From: Zwartia panacis
GTDB lineage: Bacteria; Pseudomonadota; Gammaproteobacteria; Burkholderiales; Burkholderiaceae_B
Length of the DNA stretch: 64,000 bases
NCBI RefSeq assembly: GCF_030410395.1
Contig: NZ_JAUHHF010000003.1
Coordinates: 310,001 to 374,000, forward strand
Direction of reading: 5' to 3'
Both the position numbers and the translations under genes were made by a program. Of this stretch, positions 30,063 through 38,690 are shown in pieces. Positions within the stretch are counted from its first letter, which is position 1, and each line of letters begins with the position of its first letter. A model generated the notes under the pieces. The model ran no database searches. It saw only the letters and a program-made list of their open reading frames with translations, and was not told the origin of the DNA.

Positions 30063-31658
30063 ATGTATTTTTCAGAACGTATGGCCGCACTGGCCAAAAG
30101 CCATGGCCAGCACCCTGCCCTCATCGATCAGGATGTGCCAACCACTTTTGCCCAGCTGCATGCGCAAGCCCAGCAACTGGCCGGTAATTTCTCCAAGCTT
30201 GGCATTGGCCCCAAGGATCGGGTCGCAGTCTGGCTGCCCAATTGCCTGGCGTGGCTGCAAACCTTTCTGGCGTGCGCCCACCTGGGCGCGACCGTACTCG
30301 CTGTCAATACACGTTTTCGTAGTCAGGAGGTTGCGGATATTGTCGGTCGCGGCAAAGCGGACTGGCTGCTGATGTGGCCAGATTTCAAAGGCATCGCATT
30401 TGCAGATATTTTGGCGGATGTGCCGACAGAAGTCTTATCCAGGCTGCACGCCATCATCACCCTGGGTGACACACAGGGTGCGGCCACCCAGGCCATCGCC
30501 GCGCGTGGCTACAAAGTCCTCGGCTACAACGCCTTGCTTGATACGCCGAGCGTCGCGCCCCCAGCTGCTGGAAACACCGGTGTATTGTGTTTCACCACGT
30601 CAGGGACAACCTCGCTGCCCAAGTTCGTCTTGCATGATCAAGCCACTTTAATCAAGCATGGCGAAGTCATGCAACAAGCTTATGGTTACGATTCCAGCAG
30701 CCGCATCCTCGCCAGCGCGCCGTTTTGCGGAGCTTTTGGCTTTGCGACCTTGACAGGCGGACTCGTGACAGGGTGCACCACAGTGAGCGAGCCCGTATCT
30801 GATACGCACAGCACACTGGCGCAAATCCGCAAACATCGCGTCACCCACACCTATGCCAACAACGAATCGATTCTGAAACTCTTTGAAACCGCACAATCGC
30901 CCGCAGATTTTGAAAGCTGCAAACTATTTGGTTTCGCCAGTTTCTCACCGGCCATCAACAGTCTGCTCGAACAAGCCGAGCGCAATCATGTTGAGCTGAC
31001 GGGTCTGTATGGCTCAAGCGAACTCCAGGCACTTGTCGCCGCGCAACCAACCAAAGCCAATGAAGGTGACCTCAGCGTGCGCTATCTGGCCGGTGGCCGG
31101 TTGATTCACCCCGAGGCGCGCGTGAGGACCTCTGATCCCGAGACCGGTCAGATACTCAAACAGGGCGAATCAGGCGAAATCGAAATTTTCAGCCCCAGTC
31201 GCATGGTGGGCTATCTGGATCAGCCTGAAGCGACGGCAAAAGCCATCACCGCAGATGGATACTTCAAGACGGGTGACCTGGGTTATGCGGTGAGCGAGCG
31301 TCAATTCGTATTTCAAACACGCATGGGGGATTCGATGCGACTGTCCGGGTTTTTAGTCAATCCCGCCGAAATCGAACAAGCAGTGGAAAAACTCCCTGGC
31401 ATCCAGGCATGTCAGGTCGTAGGTGGCACCCTGGGTACAAAAATTCTACCTGTCGCCTTTGTCATTTTGCGCGACGGTGCAAAAGCTGATCCAGCCGGCT
31501 GGACTCAGGAATGCAAGCGCCTGATGGCAGGATACAAGGTGCCGGTTCGTTTCGAGGTTGTCACAGTATTTCCCTCCGTCGAAAGCGCCAACGCAGTCAA
31601 AATCCAGAAAAATAAATTACGCGAAATGGCGGATGCTTTGCTCGCTGCCCACGCATGA
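30063..31658 (+). CDS. AMP-dependent acyl-CoA ligase (ANL superfamily)
   Basis: A 531-residue adenylate-forming ligase expected to activate a carboxylic acid to its CoA thioester. Visible motifs are 'LPNCLAWLQTFLACAHLGATVLAVN', the phosphate loop 'FTTSGTTSLPKFVLH' (A3, with two residues unlike the usual GKPKG), 'GLYGSSELQAL' (A5), 'ADGYFKTGDLGYAV' (A7), and 'GFLVNPAEIEQAVEKLPGIQACQVVG'. The C-terminal lysine is in 'NAVKIQKNKLREMA'. GAGG six bases before ATG 30063 supports that start. It is the first gene of the operon and its stop overlaps the gntR start (ATGA). The acid substrate is unknown. Confidence 0.9.
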   Translation: MYFSERMAALAKSHGQHPALIDQDVPTTFAQLHAQAQQLAGNFSKLGIGPKDRVAVWLPNCLAWLQTFLACAHLGATVLAVNTRFRSQEVADIVGRGKADWLLMWPDFKGIAFADILADVPTEVLSRLHAIITLGDTQGAATQAIAARGYKVLGYNALLDTPSVAPPAAGNTGVLCFTTSGTTSLPKFVLHDQATLIKHGEVMQQAYGYDSSSRILASAPFCGAFGFATLTGGLVTGCTTVSEPVSDTHSTLAQIRKHRVTHTYANNESILKLFETAQSPADFESCKLFGFASFSPAINSLLEQAERNHVELTGLYGSSELQALVAAQPTKANEGDLSVRYLAGGRLIHPEARVRTSDPETGQILKQGESGEIEIFSPSRMVGYLDQPEATAKAITADGYFKTGDLGYAVSERQFVFQTRMGDSMRLSGFLVNPAEIEQAVEKLPGIQACQVVGGTLGTKILPVAFVILRDGAKADPAGWTQECKRLMAGYKVPVRFEVVTVFPSVESANAVKIQKNKLREMADALLAAHA

Positions 31659-32401
31659 AACACGCACCCGGCCTCCTCTACGCGAGAAGTCCACAACCCT
31701 TGTATTTACAAGTGGCCGCGATTGTGCGGCGAAACATCGAACGCGGAGTCTGGCCGCGCGGCGAACAAGTCCCTGCCCTGGAAACTCTGGTCGAGACACT
31801 CGGGGTCTCACGGGCGACGGTCAGACAAGCCTTTGGACTCTTGGAGCGCGAGGGCCTGATCCATCGGTCCAGAGGGTCGGGGACTTATGTCAATGAGCAT
31901 ATCCCTCAGACACATCGGCTCACCCTTCCAAAAACCTGGGCCGATACCGTCGCCCTCTCCAAAGAACTCGGCACCACCACCTTGATGGAGTCCAATGCCG
32001 ATGTTCCACTGCCGCTCCTAGGCATGGAGTGCCCTTATCAGACCGACGGGCGCTTTCAATATCTGAGACGGATACACACGACCTCGACAGGCCCATTCTG
32101 CTACACAGAGGTTTATCTGGAGCGAAATATCTACCGTCAGCATCCCGCACGTTACCGTCACTCTACCGTGGCCCCCGTTCTGGATGAACTGCACGGTGAA
32201 GCGCTGACCCATGCCGGACAACTACTCACGATCATCGAAGCGGGTGCCGACTCGGCCGAGGCCTTGCATCTTCCCCTGTCCGCTCCCGTCGCGGAGTTAC
32301 GCCGCTATGCCTGCATCGGCGAACAAGTCGTGTATTTAGCGCGTCTGGAAATTCCGACACGTTATGTGCAAATGAAATTTGATCTTCTTGGAAATCAATA
32401 A
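31655..32401 (+). CDS. GntR-family regulator, HutC/UTRA subfamily
   Basis: A 248-residue repressor-type regulator. The N-terminal winged helix (about 13-80) reads 'PLYLQVAAIVRRNIERGVWPRGEQVPALETLVETLGVSRATVRQAFGLLEREGLIHRSRGSGTYV', matching GntR. The C-terminal UTRA effector domain follows, with 'LRRIHTTSTGPFCYTEVYLERNIY' near residues 140-165. UTRA domains sense small metabolites. The gene overlaps the ligase stop by four bases and ends immediately before the acyl-CoA dehydrogenase ATG, so it is embedded in the operon it presumably controls. Confidence 0.93.
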   Translation: MKHAPGLLYARSPQPLYLQVAAIVRRNIERGVWPRGEQVPALETLVETLGVSRATVRQAFGLLEREGLIHRSRGSGTYVNEHIPQTHRLTLPKTWADTVALSKELGTTTLMESNADVPLPLLGMECPYQTDGRFQYLRRIHTTSTGPFCYTEVYLERNIYRQHPARYRHSTVAPVLDELHGEALTHAGQLLTIIEAGADSAEALHLPLSAPVAELRRYACIGEQVVYLARLEIPTRYVQMKFDLLGNQ

Positions 32402-33574
32402 ATGTTTAATCCCGATTCGCTGAAGTTACCCTTTTTCGATGACAGTCATCGCAGACTCTACGCAGACGTCAAAGCCTGGGCAGCGGCGGCCCTGACAAAC
32501 AGAGTGCATACTGGCAGCGTCGATGAGCACTGCGTCAAGCTCACCCGAAAAATGGGCGATGCAGGCTGGTTGCGCTACTGTGTCCCAGCAGAATACGGTG
32601 GCGCACTCCAAGATCTGGACTCGCGCAGTCTGTGTCTGTTGCGCCAGGCGCTTGGCTACTACGATGGTCTGGCAGACTTTGCTTTTGTGATGCAGGGATT
32701 GGGCAGCGGACCGATTTCTCTCTTTGGCTCAGAGGCGCTCAAGCAAAAATATTTACCTCATGTCGCCTCCGGAAAAATGCTGGCGGCTTTTGCCTTGTCT
32801 GAACCCGATGCAGGCTCCGATGTAGCCGCCATGAGCACCCGTGCCACCCGCACAAATCAGGGCTATCGTTTGAACGGTGTCAAAACATGGATCTCCAATG
32901 CCGACATCGCTGACTTCTACACAGTGTTTGCCCGGGTGGAAAACGATGAGGCTGAAGGCGTCACCGCTTTTGTGGTCGATGCCAATACGCCTGGGCTGCA
33001 AGTCACTGAGCGCTTTGATGTGTGTGCTCCACACCCGATTGGCACACTGACTTTTACGGATTGCGAAATCCCGGTTAGTCAGCGGATCGGACAAGCGGGC
33101 AAGGGCTTCAAGGTCGCCATGCAAAACCTCGATGTCTTTCGCGCCTCGGTGGGCGCAGCAGCCCTGGGATTTGCCGAAGCGGCACTCGACATGGGAATCG
33201 CGCGCGCCAGCTCGCGCAAGATGTTTGGCGCGACGTTGGCGGATCTGCAGATCACGCAGGCGGCGATCGGCGACATGAGTACGGAAATCGATGCCTCGAC
33301 TTTGCTGATATATCGCGCGGCTTGGGAGCGCGATGTCCTCAAACAACGCACAACGAAATCAGCCGCGATGGCCAAGATGTTCGCCACCGAGTCCGCACAG
33401 CGTGTGATCGACCGATGTGTACAGTTGCATGGAGGCCTGGGCGTCAAAGTCGGACATCCGATGGAAATGTTGTATCGTGAAATCCGGGCGTTACGTATTT
33501 ATGAAGGTGCGACCGAAGTCCAGCAGGTCATCATCGCGCGTGAAACAATGAAAAACAAAACTGGAGAGATATGA
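32402..33574 (+). CDS. Acyl-CoA dehydrogenase
   Basis: A 390-residue FAD-dependent acyl-CoA dehydrogenase, which introduces an alpha,beta double bond into an acyl-CoA and passes electrons to ETF. The FAD-binding sequences are 'AFALSEPDAGSDVAAMSTRATR' and 'TWISNADIADFYTVFAR'. The C-terminal domain has 'QLHGGLGVKVGHPMEMLYREIRALRIYEGATEVQQVIIARE', where the Glu of YEG is the expected catalytic base. It begins directly after the gntR stop (TAAATG) and overlaps the next gene by four bases. It probably acts on the product of the upstream ligase, with electrons leaving through the ETF-QO encoded at 9.9 kb. Confidence 0.94.
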   Translation: MFNPDSLKLPFFDDSHRRLYADVKAWAAAALTNRVHTGSVDEHCVKLTRKMGDAGWLRYCVPAEYGGALQDLDSRSLCLLRQALGYYDGLADFAFVMQGLGSGPISLFGSEALKQKYLPHVASGKMLAAFALSEPDAGSDVAAMSTRATRTNQGYRLNGVKTWISNADIADFYTVFARVENDEAEGVTAFVVDANTPGLQVTERFDVCAPHPIGTLTFTDCEIPVSQRIGQAGKGFKVAMQNLDVFRASVGAAALGFAEAALDMGIARASSRKMFGATLADLQITQAAIGDMSTEIDASTLLIYRAAWERDVLKQRTTKSAAMAKMFATESAQRVIDRCVQLHGGLGVKVGHPMEMLYREIRALRIYEGATEVQQVIIARETMKNKTGEI

Positions 33575-35139
33575 AAATGAACGGTTCAGAAGCTATGGTG
33601 CAGACCCTGCTCGCAGGCGATGTGGATGTGTGTTTTGCCAACCCCGGCACCTCGGAGATGCATTTCGTTTCCGCCCTGGATCGCGCACCAGGCATGCGCT
33701 GCGTGCTGGGTTTGTTTGAGGGCGTCGCGAGCGGCGCCGCGGATGGTTATTACCGCATGGCGGAAAAACCAGCGGCCACGCTTCTGCATCTGGGACCTGG
33801 TCTGGGCAATGCGCTGGCCAACATCCATAATGCCAAACGCGCCTACTCTGGCATGGTCAATATTGTCGGCCAGCATGCGTGGGATCACATCCACAACAAT
33901 GCCCCGTTGAACTCCGACGTCGAAGCGGTCGCACGCCCCATGTCCAACTGGGTCAAAACCACCATGTCCGCTGCGGCAGCGCCTCTGGATACCGCCGAAG
34001 CAATCTCTCAGGCCCGCAGCACTCCAGGCCGCATCGCGACCTTGGTGCTACCTGCAAACTGCGCCTGGGAGCCCTCCGACCCAGGACACTACTCCACAGC
34101 GCCTGCGCAAACGGCTGCCGCGCCCCTCAATGACACAGTGATCGCACTGGCCAGACTTTTGTCGGACCGCAAGACTGCGGAGGCGACGACTTTACTCCTC
34201 GGCGGTCGCGCGCTGCGCGCACGCGAAGCCACACTCGCTGGCAAAATCGCTGCGCACACTGGTTGCAAACTGGCGTCCGAACCGCGCAACCCTCGCATGG
34301 AGCGCGGGCGTGGACGCGTCAACGTCACCCCCCTGCCTTTCCCTGTCGATGGGGCTGTCGCCATGCTCAAAGACACCAAACATCTGGTTTTGGTGGGCAG
34401 CGCGCCTCCGGTGGCATTTTTTGCCTACCCAAATAAGCCACGCATGATCAAGCAACCCGATTGCGAGGTCCATACACTGGCCACGCTCACACACGACATC
34501 GAAGCAAGCTTGCAGGCACTGGTCGACGCTCTTGGCGCACAAAACACCGCGCCTGCCCAGCTCTCGACGGGTCCCATCATCACAGACTTGCCCACCGGCG
34601 CACCTGTTCCTGAACACATTGGTACGGTGATCGCAGCGCTTTTGCCTGAAAACGCCATCATGGTGGACGAAGCGGTCACCACCGGTCGCCAGTTCGCGAA
34701 AGTCACGCCTCAGGCTGCTCCGCACGACTGTATCGATATCACGGGCGGCGCGATTGGCTGGGGCATGTCGGCAGCAGTCGGCGCCGCAGTCGCGTGTCCG
34801 GATCGCAAGGTCTTCGCTTTTCTGGGCGATGGCAGCGCGATGTACACGGTCCAGGGTCTCTGGTCGATGGCACGTGAAAATCTCGACGTGACGGTTGTGA
34901 TTTTTGCCAATCGCTCCTACAAAATCCTCCGCGGCGAACTCGCCAACATGGGAGGGCCTGAAGCCGGTGAGAATGCCCGCCGGATGCTCGATCTGGATCG
35001 GCCTTATCTGGATTGGGTATCGATCGCCCGCGGTCATGGCGTGCCAGGCGTACAGGTCAACACACTCGAGGGTTTTGCAGATGCCCTGCGCATCGCCGCG
35101 AAAGAAAAAGGTCCTCGACTGATTGAACTGGTCATGTAG
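33571..35139 (+). CDS. Thiamine-diphosphate enzyme, acetolactate synthase/benzoylformate decarboxylase type
   Basis: A 522-residue ThDP-dependent enzyme with the three-domain pyruvate-oxidase fold. The catalytic Glu that activates the cofactor is Glu50 in 'LGLFEGVASGAADGYYRMA'. The ThDP/Mg motif is 'FLGDGSAMYTVQGLWSMA' ending at 'FANRSYKIL', where the usual NN is AN. The sequence resembles acetolactate synthase large subunits that have been recruited to 2-oxoacid decarboxylation; no regulatory subunit gene is present, which argues against branched-chain synthesis. The start overlaps the acyl-CoA dehydrogenase stop (ATGA). The reaction in this pathway is unknown. Confidence 0.88.
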   Translation: MKMNGSEAMVQTLLAGDVDVCFANPGTSEMHFVSALDRAPGMRCVLGLFEGVASGAADGYYRMAEKPAATLLHLGPGLGNALANIHNAKRAYSGMVNIVGQHAWDHIHNNAPLNSDVEAVARPMSNWVKTTMSAAAAPLDTAEAISQARSTPGRIATLVLPANCAWEPSDPGHYSTAPAQTAAAPLNDTVIALARLLSDRKTAEATTLLLGGRALRAREATLAGKIAAHTGCKLASEPRNPRMERGRGRVNVTPLPFPVDGAVAMLKDTKHLVLVGSAPPVAFFAYPNKPRMIKQPDCEVHTLATLTHDIEASLQALVDALGAQNTAPAQLSTGPIITDLPTGAPVPEHIGTVIAALLPENAIMVDEAVTTGRQFAKVTPQAAPHDCIDITGGAIGWGMSAAVGAAVACPDRKVFAFLGDGSAMYTVQGLWSMARENLDVTVVIFANRSYKILRGELANMGGPEAGENARRMLDLDRPYLDWVSIARGHGVPGVQVNTLEGFADALRIAAKEKGPRLIELVM

Positions 35140-35151
35140 AGCGGAAAATTT

Positions 35152-35214
35152 AAAACCCTTAAACACCCTAAACACCCTAAACCCCCTCACCACCATAAAC
35201 ACCTCAAACCACGC
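35152..35214. repeat. Degenerate 9-bp tandem array upstream of the alcohol dehydrogenase
   Basis: Seven units of about 9 bases of the type AAACACCCT, best preserved at 35161-35187, fill the gap between the ThDP-enzyme stop and the alcohol dehydrogenase ribosome site. A matching array with a different unit lies after the dehydrogenase gene. Confidence 0.7.
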
Positions 35215-35245
35215 GAACCCCGCAGGCACCTTAGGAGCCCAAAAC

Positions 35246-36304
35246 ATGAAATGCTATTGCGTCATGAATTTCAAAGAGCCGCTTGGCTTAATGGAAATGG
35301 AAACACCGACGCCTGTGGGCACACAGGTTCTCGTGCAAGTGCGTGCCGCAGGTGTGTGTCATAGCGACATTCACTTTTGGGAAGGCAGTTACGACCTTGG
35401 GAATGGCCGCAGTTTGTTACTCAAGGATCGGGGCATCAAGCTGCCCATGACGATGGGTCACGAGACCGCAGGCACCGTTGTGGCCATGGGTCCCGAAGCA
35501 ACAGGTGTCGAGAAAGGTCGCAACTATCTTGTGTATCCGTGGATTGGCTGCCGACAGTGTCCGGCCTGTCTCGATGGCCTGGAAAATCACTGTTCCAGCC
35601 CGCAGTACCTGGGCGTACAAAGACCGGGAGGTTACGCGGATCACCTCCTTGTGCCGCATCCCCGCTATCTGATCGATATCGCAGACATGGATCCGGCCGT
35701 CATCGCACCCTATGCATGCTCGGGGCTGACGACCTATAGCGCGCTCAACAAAGTCGGTGCCAATATCTATCAGAAGCATCCCATCGTGATCATGGGCGCG
35801 GGTGGGCTGGGCTTGATGTGTCTGGCTCTGGTCAAGGCCTTGAATGGCGTGGGCGCGATTGTCGTGGATATCGATCCGGCCAAACGTCAGGCCGCACTTG
35901 AGGCCGGGGCACTCGCAGTGATCGATGGTGCGGCACCCGATGCTGCGCAACAAATCATTGCGGCCAATGGCGGCAAACTCGTGCAGGCCATGATCGATCT
36001 GGTCGGGGCGCCCTCAACGACATCTTTGGGTTTCGATATCCTGATCAAGGGCGGCAAGCTTGTGATTGTTGGTTTATTTGGTGGCGGCGCCTCTTGGCCG
36101 ATTGCCTTCATCCCGATGAAAGCTTTGCAAATCCTTGGCAGCTACACAGGGTCACTGGCCGAGCTCAGAGAGTTGTTACAACTGGTCAAGGACAACAAGA
36201 TCACGCCCATTCCCGTACACAAACATCCGCTTGCGGAGGCTGACAAAGTCTTGACTGCCTTGCGCGAAGGCAAAGTCACAGGACGCGCGGTACTGACGGC
36301 TTAA
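35246..36304 (+). CDS. Zinc-dependent alcohol dehydrogenase (MDR family)
   Basis: A 352-residue medium-chain dehydrogenase. Catalytic zinc ligands are in 'GVCHSDIHFWEG' and 'MTMGHETAGTV'. The structural zinc lobe has four cysteines in 'WIGCRQCPACLDGLENHCSSP'. The dinucleotide site is 'GAGGLGLMCLALVKALNGVGAIVVDIDPAKR', with Asp after the second strand favouring NAD. The substrate could be an alcohol, aldehyde or cyclic hydroxyacyl-CoA. ATG 35246 has AGGAG seven bases before it; the open frame upstream is only the 9-base repeat array. It is probably the last gene of the ligase operon, and its stop lies inside the downstream repeat array. Confidence 0.92.
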   Translation: MKCYCVMNFKEPLGLMEMETPTPVGTQVLVQVRAAGVCHSDIHFWEGSYDLGNGRSLLLKDRGIKLPMTMGHETAGTVVAMGPEATGVEKGRNYLVYPWIGCRQCPACLDGLENHCSSPQYLGVQRPGGYADHLLVPHPRYLIDIADMDPAVIAPYACSGLTTYSALNKVGANIYQKHPIVIMGAGGLGLMCLALVKALNGVGAIVVDIDPAKRQAALEAGALAVIDGAAPDAAQQIIAANGGKLVQAMIDLVGAPSTTSLGFDILIKGGKLVIVGLFGGGASWPIAFIPMKALQILGSYTGSLAELRELLQLVKDNKITPIPVHKHPLAEADKVLTALREGKVTGRAVLTA

Positions 36305-36372
36305 GGGGCTTAAGGGGCTTAAGGGACTTAAGGGACTTAAGGGACTTAAAGGACTTAAAGGACATAGAGGAC
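36301..36372. repeat. Eight-unit 9-bp tandem array between the ADH and recO stop codons
   Basis: Units TTAAGGGGC (two), TTAAGGGAC (three), TTAAAGGAC (two) and ATAGAGGAC run without interruption from the ADH stop codon to the recO stop codon. The order of variants shows stepwise duplication. TTAA at each junction makes small palindromes. Nothing else fits between the two convergent genes. Confidence 0.9.
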
Positions 36373-36975
36373 TTATGGCTTGGCGGGCTGAAAACGCTGT
36401 AAGGCCACCAACACCTGGCGCGTTGTGAGTGGACGGCCCGCCAGGTGTTCCGACAAGCGTTCGCGCAAAGAAGCACGCAGAGCTGGTTCGCCCTGAGGAT
36501 CGTCAAAATCGGGCTCTTCGGCATCCAGACCGTAGCCTGTTTCCTTGAGCAAAATCCATTCGAAACGCCTGAGAGCCCCCGCCGCAGGCTGACCCGCTGC
36601 GAGTCGCTGCAACGCAAGCACATACGCATCAAACAAGCCGGGATGTGGATCCTCGCGGGGTAATAAACGGAACAACAATTCGTTCATATACCAGCAAGAC
36701 ATCATGGCGGCCCCGGGCAATGCATGCACGCCCGCACATTCTGCGCGCGTGAGCGTTTTGATTTCACCGGAGCCCGTCCATGACAAAAGCAGCGGCTGAA
36801 ACACCGAGAGGGCAGGCCTGAGCACAGAGTGTGGTCGTTTGGCGCCTTTGGCCACCATGCTGACCCAGCCATGGTCTCTGGAAAACGCCTGGACGATCAG
36901 AGAGGTTTCTCTCCAGGGTGTCGCATGCAACACATATCCCGGAGTTTCAAGGACACGAAGAACGCGTCTACTCAT
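36373..36975 (-). CDS. recO: DNA repair protein RecO
   Basis: RecO works with RecR and RecF to load RecA at single-strand gaps. The 200-residue product begins '[48 protein letters not shown]' (OB-fold, residues 1-80), followed by the helical domain with 'ALPGAAMMSCWYMNELLFRLLPREDPHPGLFDAY' and 'ALRRFEWILLKETGYGLD'. It is about 40 residues shorter than E. coli RecO, the loss being at the C-terminus, which ends against the tandem array. ATG 36975 overlaps the era stop by eight bases, giving the common rnc-era-recO coupling. Confidence 0.93.
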   Translation of the reverse strand: MSRRVLRVLETPGYVLHATPWRETSLIVQAFSRDHGWVSMVAKGAKRPHSVLRPALSVFQPLLLSWTGSGEIKTLTRAECAGVHALPGAAMMSCWYMNELLFRLLPREDPHPGLFDAYVLALQRLAAGQPAAGALRRFEWILLKETGYGLDAEEPDFDDPQGEPALRASLRERLSEHLAGRPLTTRQVLVALQRFQPAKP

Positions 36976-37894
36976 ATCCCAAATCGCGCAGGCTGCTCTC
37001 TTTTTCAGCCCAGCCTTTTCGAACCTTGATATAAACCTCAAGGTGCACGGGTTTATCCATCAGCTTGGCCATATCCTGGCGCGCCTCCGAGGCGATGCGC
37101 TTCATGTGGCTACCGCCCGCACCCAGCAATATGGGGCGATGGCTGTCGCGCTCGACAATCACGCAGGCGTTGATGTGCGCGCCCTTGGCGGTTTCTTCCC
37201 ATTGCTCGATCACAACCGTGCAACCGTAGGGCAGCTCATCACCCACCAGTCGAAAGATTTTTTCACGAATCAGCTCTGCCGCGATAAAGCGCATCGGACG
37301 ATCGGTCAGTGTATCGGCATCGAAAAACGGCTCATTTTCAGGCAAGCGTTTAGCGACTTCATCGAGCAACTGATCAAGCTGATGGCGTTTGGTCGAGCTC
37401 ACAGGCACCACGGCATCAAACTTGAACTGCGAGGCGATATTGGCCACAAACGGATACAGCTCGTCACGATTTTTAAGCTGGTCAATTTTGCTGATGACCA
37501 GAATAGTGCGCTCAGGATGATGCAACAGCGACAAAAGTTTGGCGTCACCCGGCGACCATTTGCCCGCCTCGACGACAAACAAAACGACATCCACATCGGC
37601 GAGCGTCTGTGTGACCACCCGGTTCATCATCTTGTTCATCGCGCCGCCATGGCGCGTCTGAAAGCCGGGAGTATCCACGAACACGAACTGCTCATGTTCC
37701 CGCGTGAGCACACCCTGGATTCTGTGGCGCGTCGTTTGAGCCTTGCGGGACACAATTGAGATTTTGCTACCGATGAGCGCATTGGTCAGTGTTGACTTGC
37801 CGACATTCGGTCGTCCGACAACAGCGACAAAACCGCAGCGATAGGGAATGTCGGTTGAACTGGCTGAAGGTGTTGTTTCGATGTTTTCTGTCAT
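36968..37894 (-). CDS. era: GTPase Era
   Basis: Era is an essential GTPase for 30S assembly that binds the 3' end of 16S rRNA. The 308-residue protein has G1 '[16 protein letters not shown]', G3 '[13 protein letters not shown]', and G4-like 'ISKIDQLKN' (Ser-Lys-Ile-Asp, where NKxD is usual), G5 'PVSSTKRHQ', and the C-terminal KH domain with '[46 protein letters not shown]'. An N-terminal extension of about 20 residues precedes the G domain. It overlaps rnc by four bases (ATGA) and recO by eight. Confidence 0.97.
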   Translation of the reverse strand: MTENIETTPSASSTDIPYRCGFVAVVGRPNVGKSTLTNALIGSKISIVSRKAQTTRHRIQGVLTREHEQFVFVDTPGFQTRHGGAMNKMMNRVVTQTLADVDVVLFVVEAGKWSPGDAKLLSLLHHPERTILVISKIDQLKNRDELYPFVANIASQFKFDAVVPVSSTKRHQLDQLLDEVAKRLPENEPFFDADTLTDRPMRFIAAELIREKIFRLVGDELPYGCTVVIEQWEETAKGAHINACVIVERDSHRPILLGAGGSHMKRIASEARQDMAKLMDKPVHLEVYIKVRKGWAEKESSLRDLGYE

Positions 37895-38649
37895 TTAAGT
37901 TCCTGAGCAACCGCAACCGGCAGCGTCAATTGTGCCGTTTTGCGCGCCCGGGTTGAACGCTTTTTAACTGGAGCGGGACTGGCAGTCTCGGCAGCCTCGA
38001 GCGCGAGTTTGGCGGCCGACTGCTCTGCGGCACGACGACTGGAACCTGGAGCCGTGACCTTGATCTCAAGAGAAGGGATCGAACACTCAACCTCGAACTG
38101 CTGACTATGGGCCGCACCATGGGTCGCCACCACGCTGTAGAGAGGCAAGGCGAGCTTGCGGCTCTGGAGAAACTCTTGCAGCAAAGTCTTGGCATCCTTG
38201 CCAAGCGTCAATGGATCCACACTCGCGAGGATAGGCTTGTACAGGCGCTCAATCAGCTCTTGAGCGGCATTGAACCCACCATCGAGATACACCGCGGCAA
38301 GTATGGCTTCGAAGGTATCGGCCAAAATGGAAGGCCGTCTGAATCCACCGCTTTTAAGTTCACCCTCCCCTAATCGGAGGTACTTGGACAGGTCAAGTTT
38401 TTGTGCAATATCGGCGAGAGAAGCTTGCTTGACCAGGTTGGCACGCACGCGCGATAGATCACCTTCATCCAGCGTACCGTAGTGGTGGAACAGCAAGGCG
38501 GCTACCGCCATGTTCAAAACCGAATCACCCAGAAACTCCAGGCGCTCGTTGTGACGGGCACCATGGCTGCGATGCGTCAGCGCCTGCTCAAGCAATGCAG
38601 GTTTAACGAACTTATATCCAAGCGAAGTCTCAAGAGAGGACAAGGGCAT
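37891..38649 (-). CDS. rnc: Ribonuclease III
   Basis: RNase III cleaves double-stranded RNA in rRNA and mRNA processing. The 252-residue product has the signature '[22 protein letters not shown]' with acidic metal ligands, '[19 protein letters not shown]' with the catalytic Asp/Glu pair, and a double-stranded RNA-binding domain from about 150 ('[23 protein letters not shown]'). A basic C-terminal tail of about 25 residues ('[13 protein letters not shown]') extends beyond the E. coli length. It follows lepB by 41 bases and is coupled to era. Confidence 0.97.
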   Translation of the reverse strand: MPLSSLETSLGYKFVKPALLEQALTHRSHGARHNERLEFLGDSVLNMAVAALLFHHYGTLDEGDLSRVRANLVKQASLADIAQKLDLSKYLRLGEGELKSGGFRRPSILADTFEAILAAVYLDGGFNAAQELIERLYKPILASVDPLTLGKDAKTLLQEFLQSRKLALPLYSVVATHGAAHSQQFEVECSIPSLEIKVTAPGSSRRAAEQSAAKLALEAAETASPAPVKKRSTRARKTAQLTLPVAVAQELK

Positions 38650-38690
38650 GTAGCGGTTGACATAAAACGAGTGACAAGGATCTGGTCAAC

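Noticed and set aside
33571-35139. Acetolactate synthase of branched-chain amino-acid synthesis
   Set aside because: No IlvN-type regulatory subunit or ilvC follows, and the gene lies in an acyl-CoA catabolic operon. The family name alone would mislead.
35152-35214. Telomere-like CCCTAA repeats
   Set aside because: The unit is 9 bases and degenerate, sits inside a chromosomal operon and is not at a replicon end.
36276-36632. Minus-strand frame encoding a Ser-Leu-Lys repeat peptide over the 9-bp array
   Set aside because: The periodic peptide is a by-product of a 9-base repeat in frame, it lies antisense to the ADH end and inside recO, and it has no start signal.
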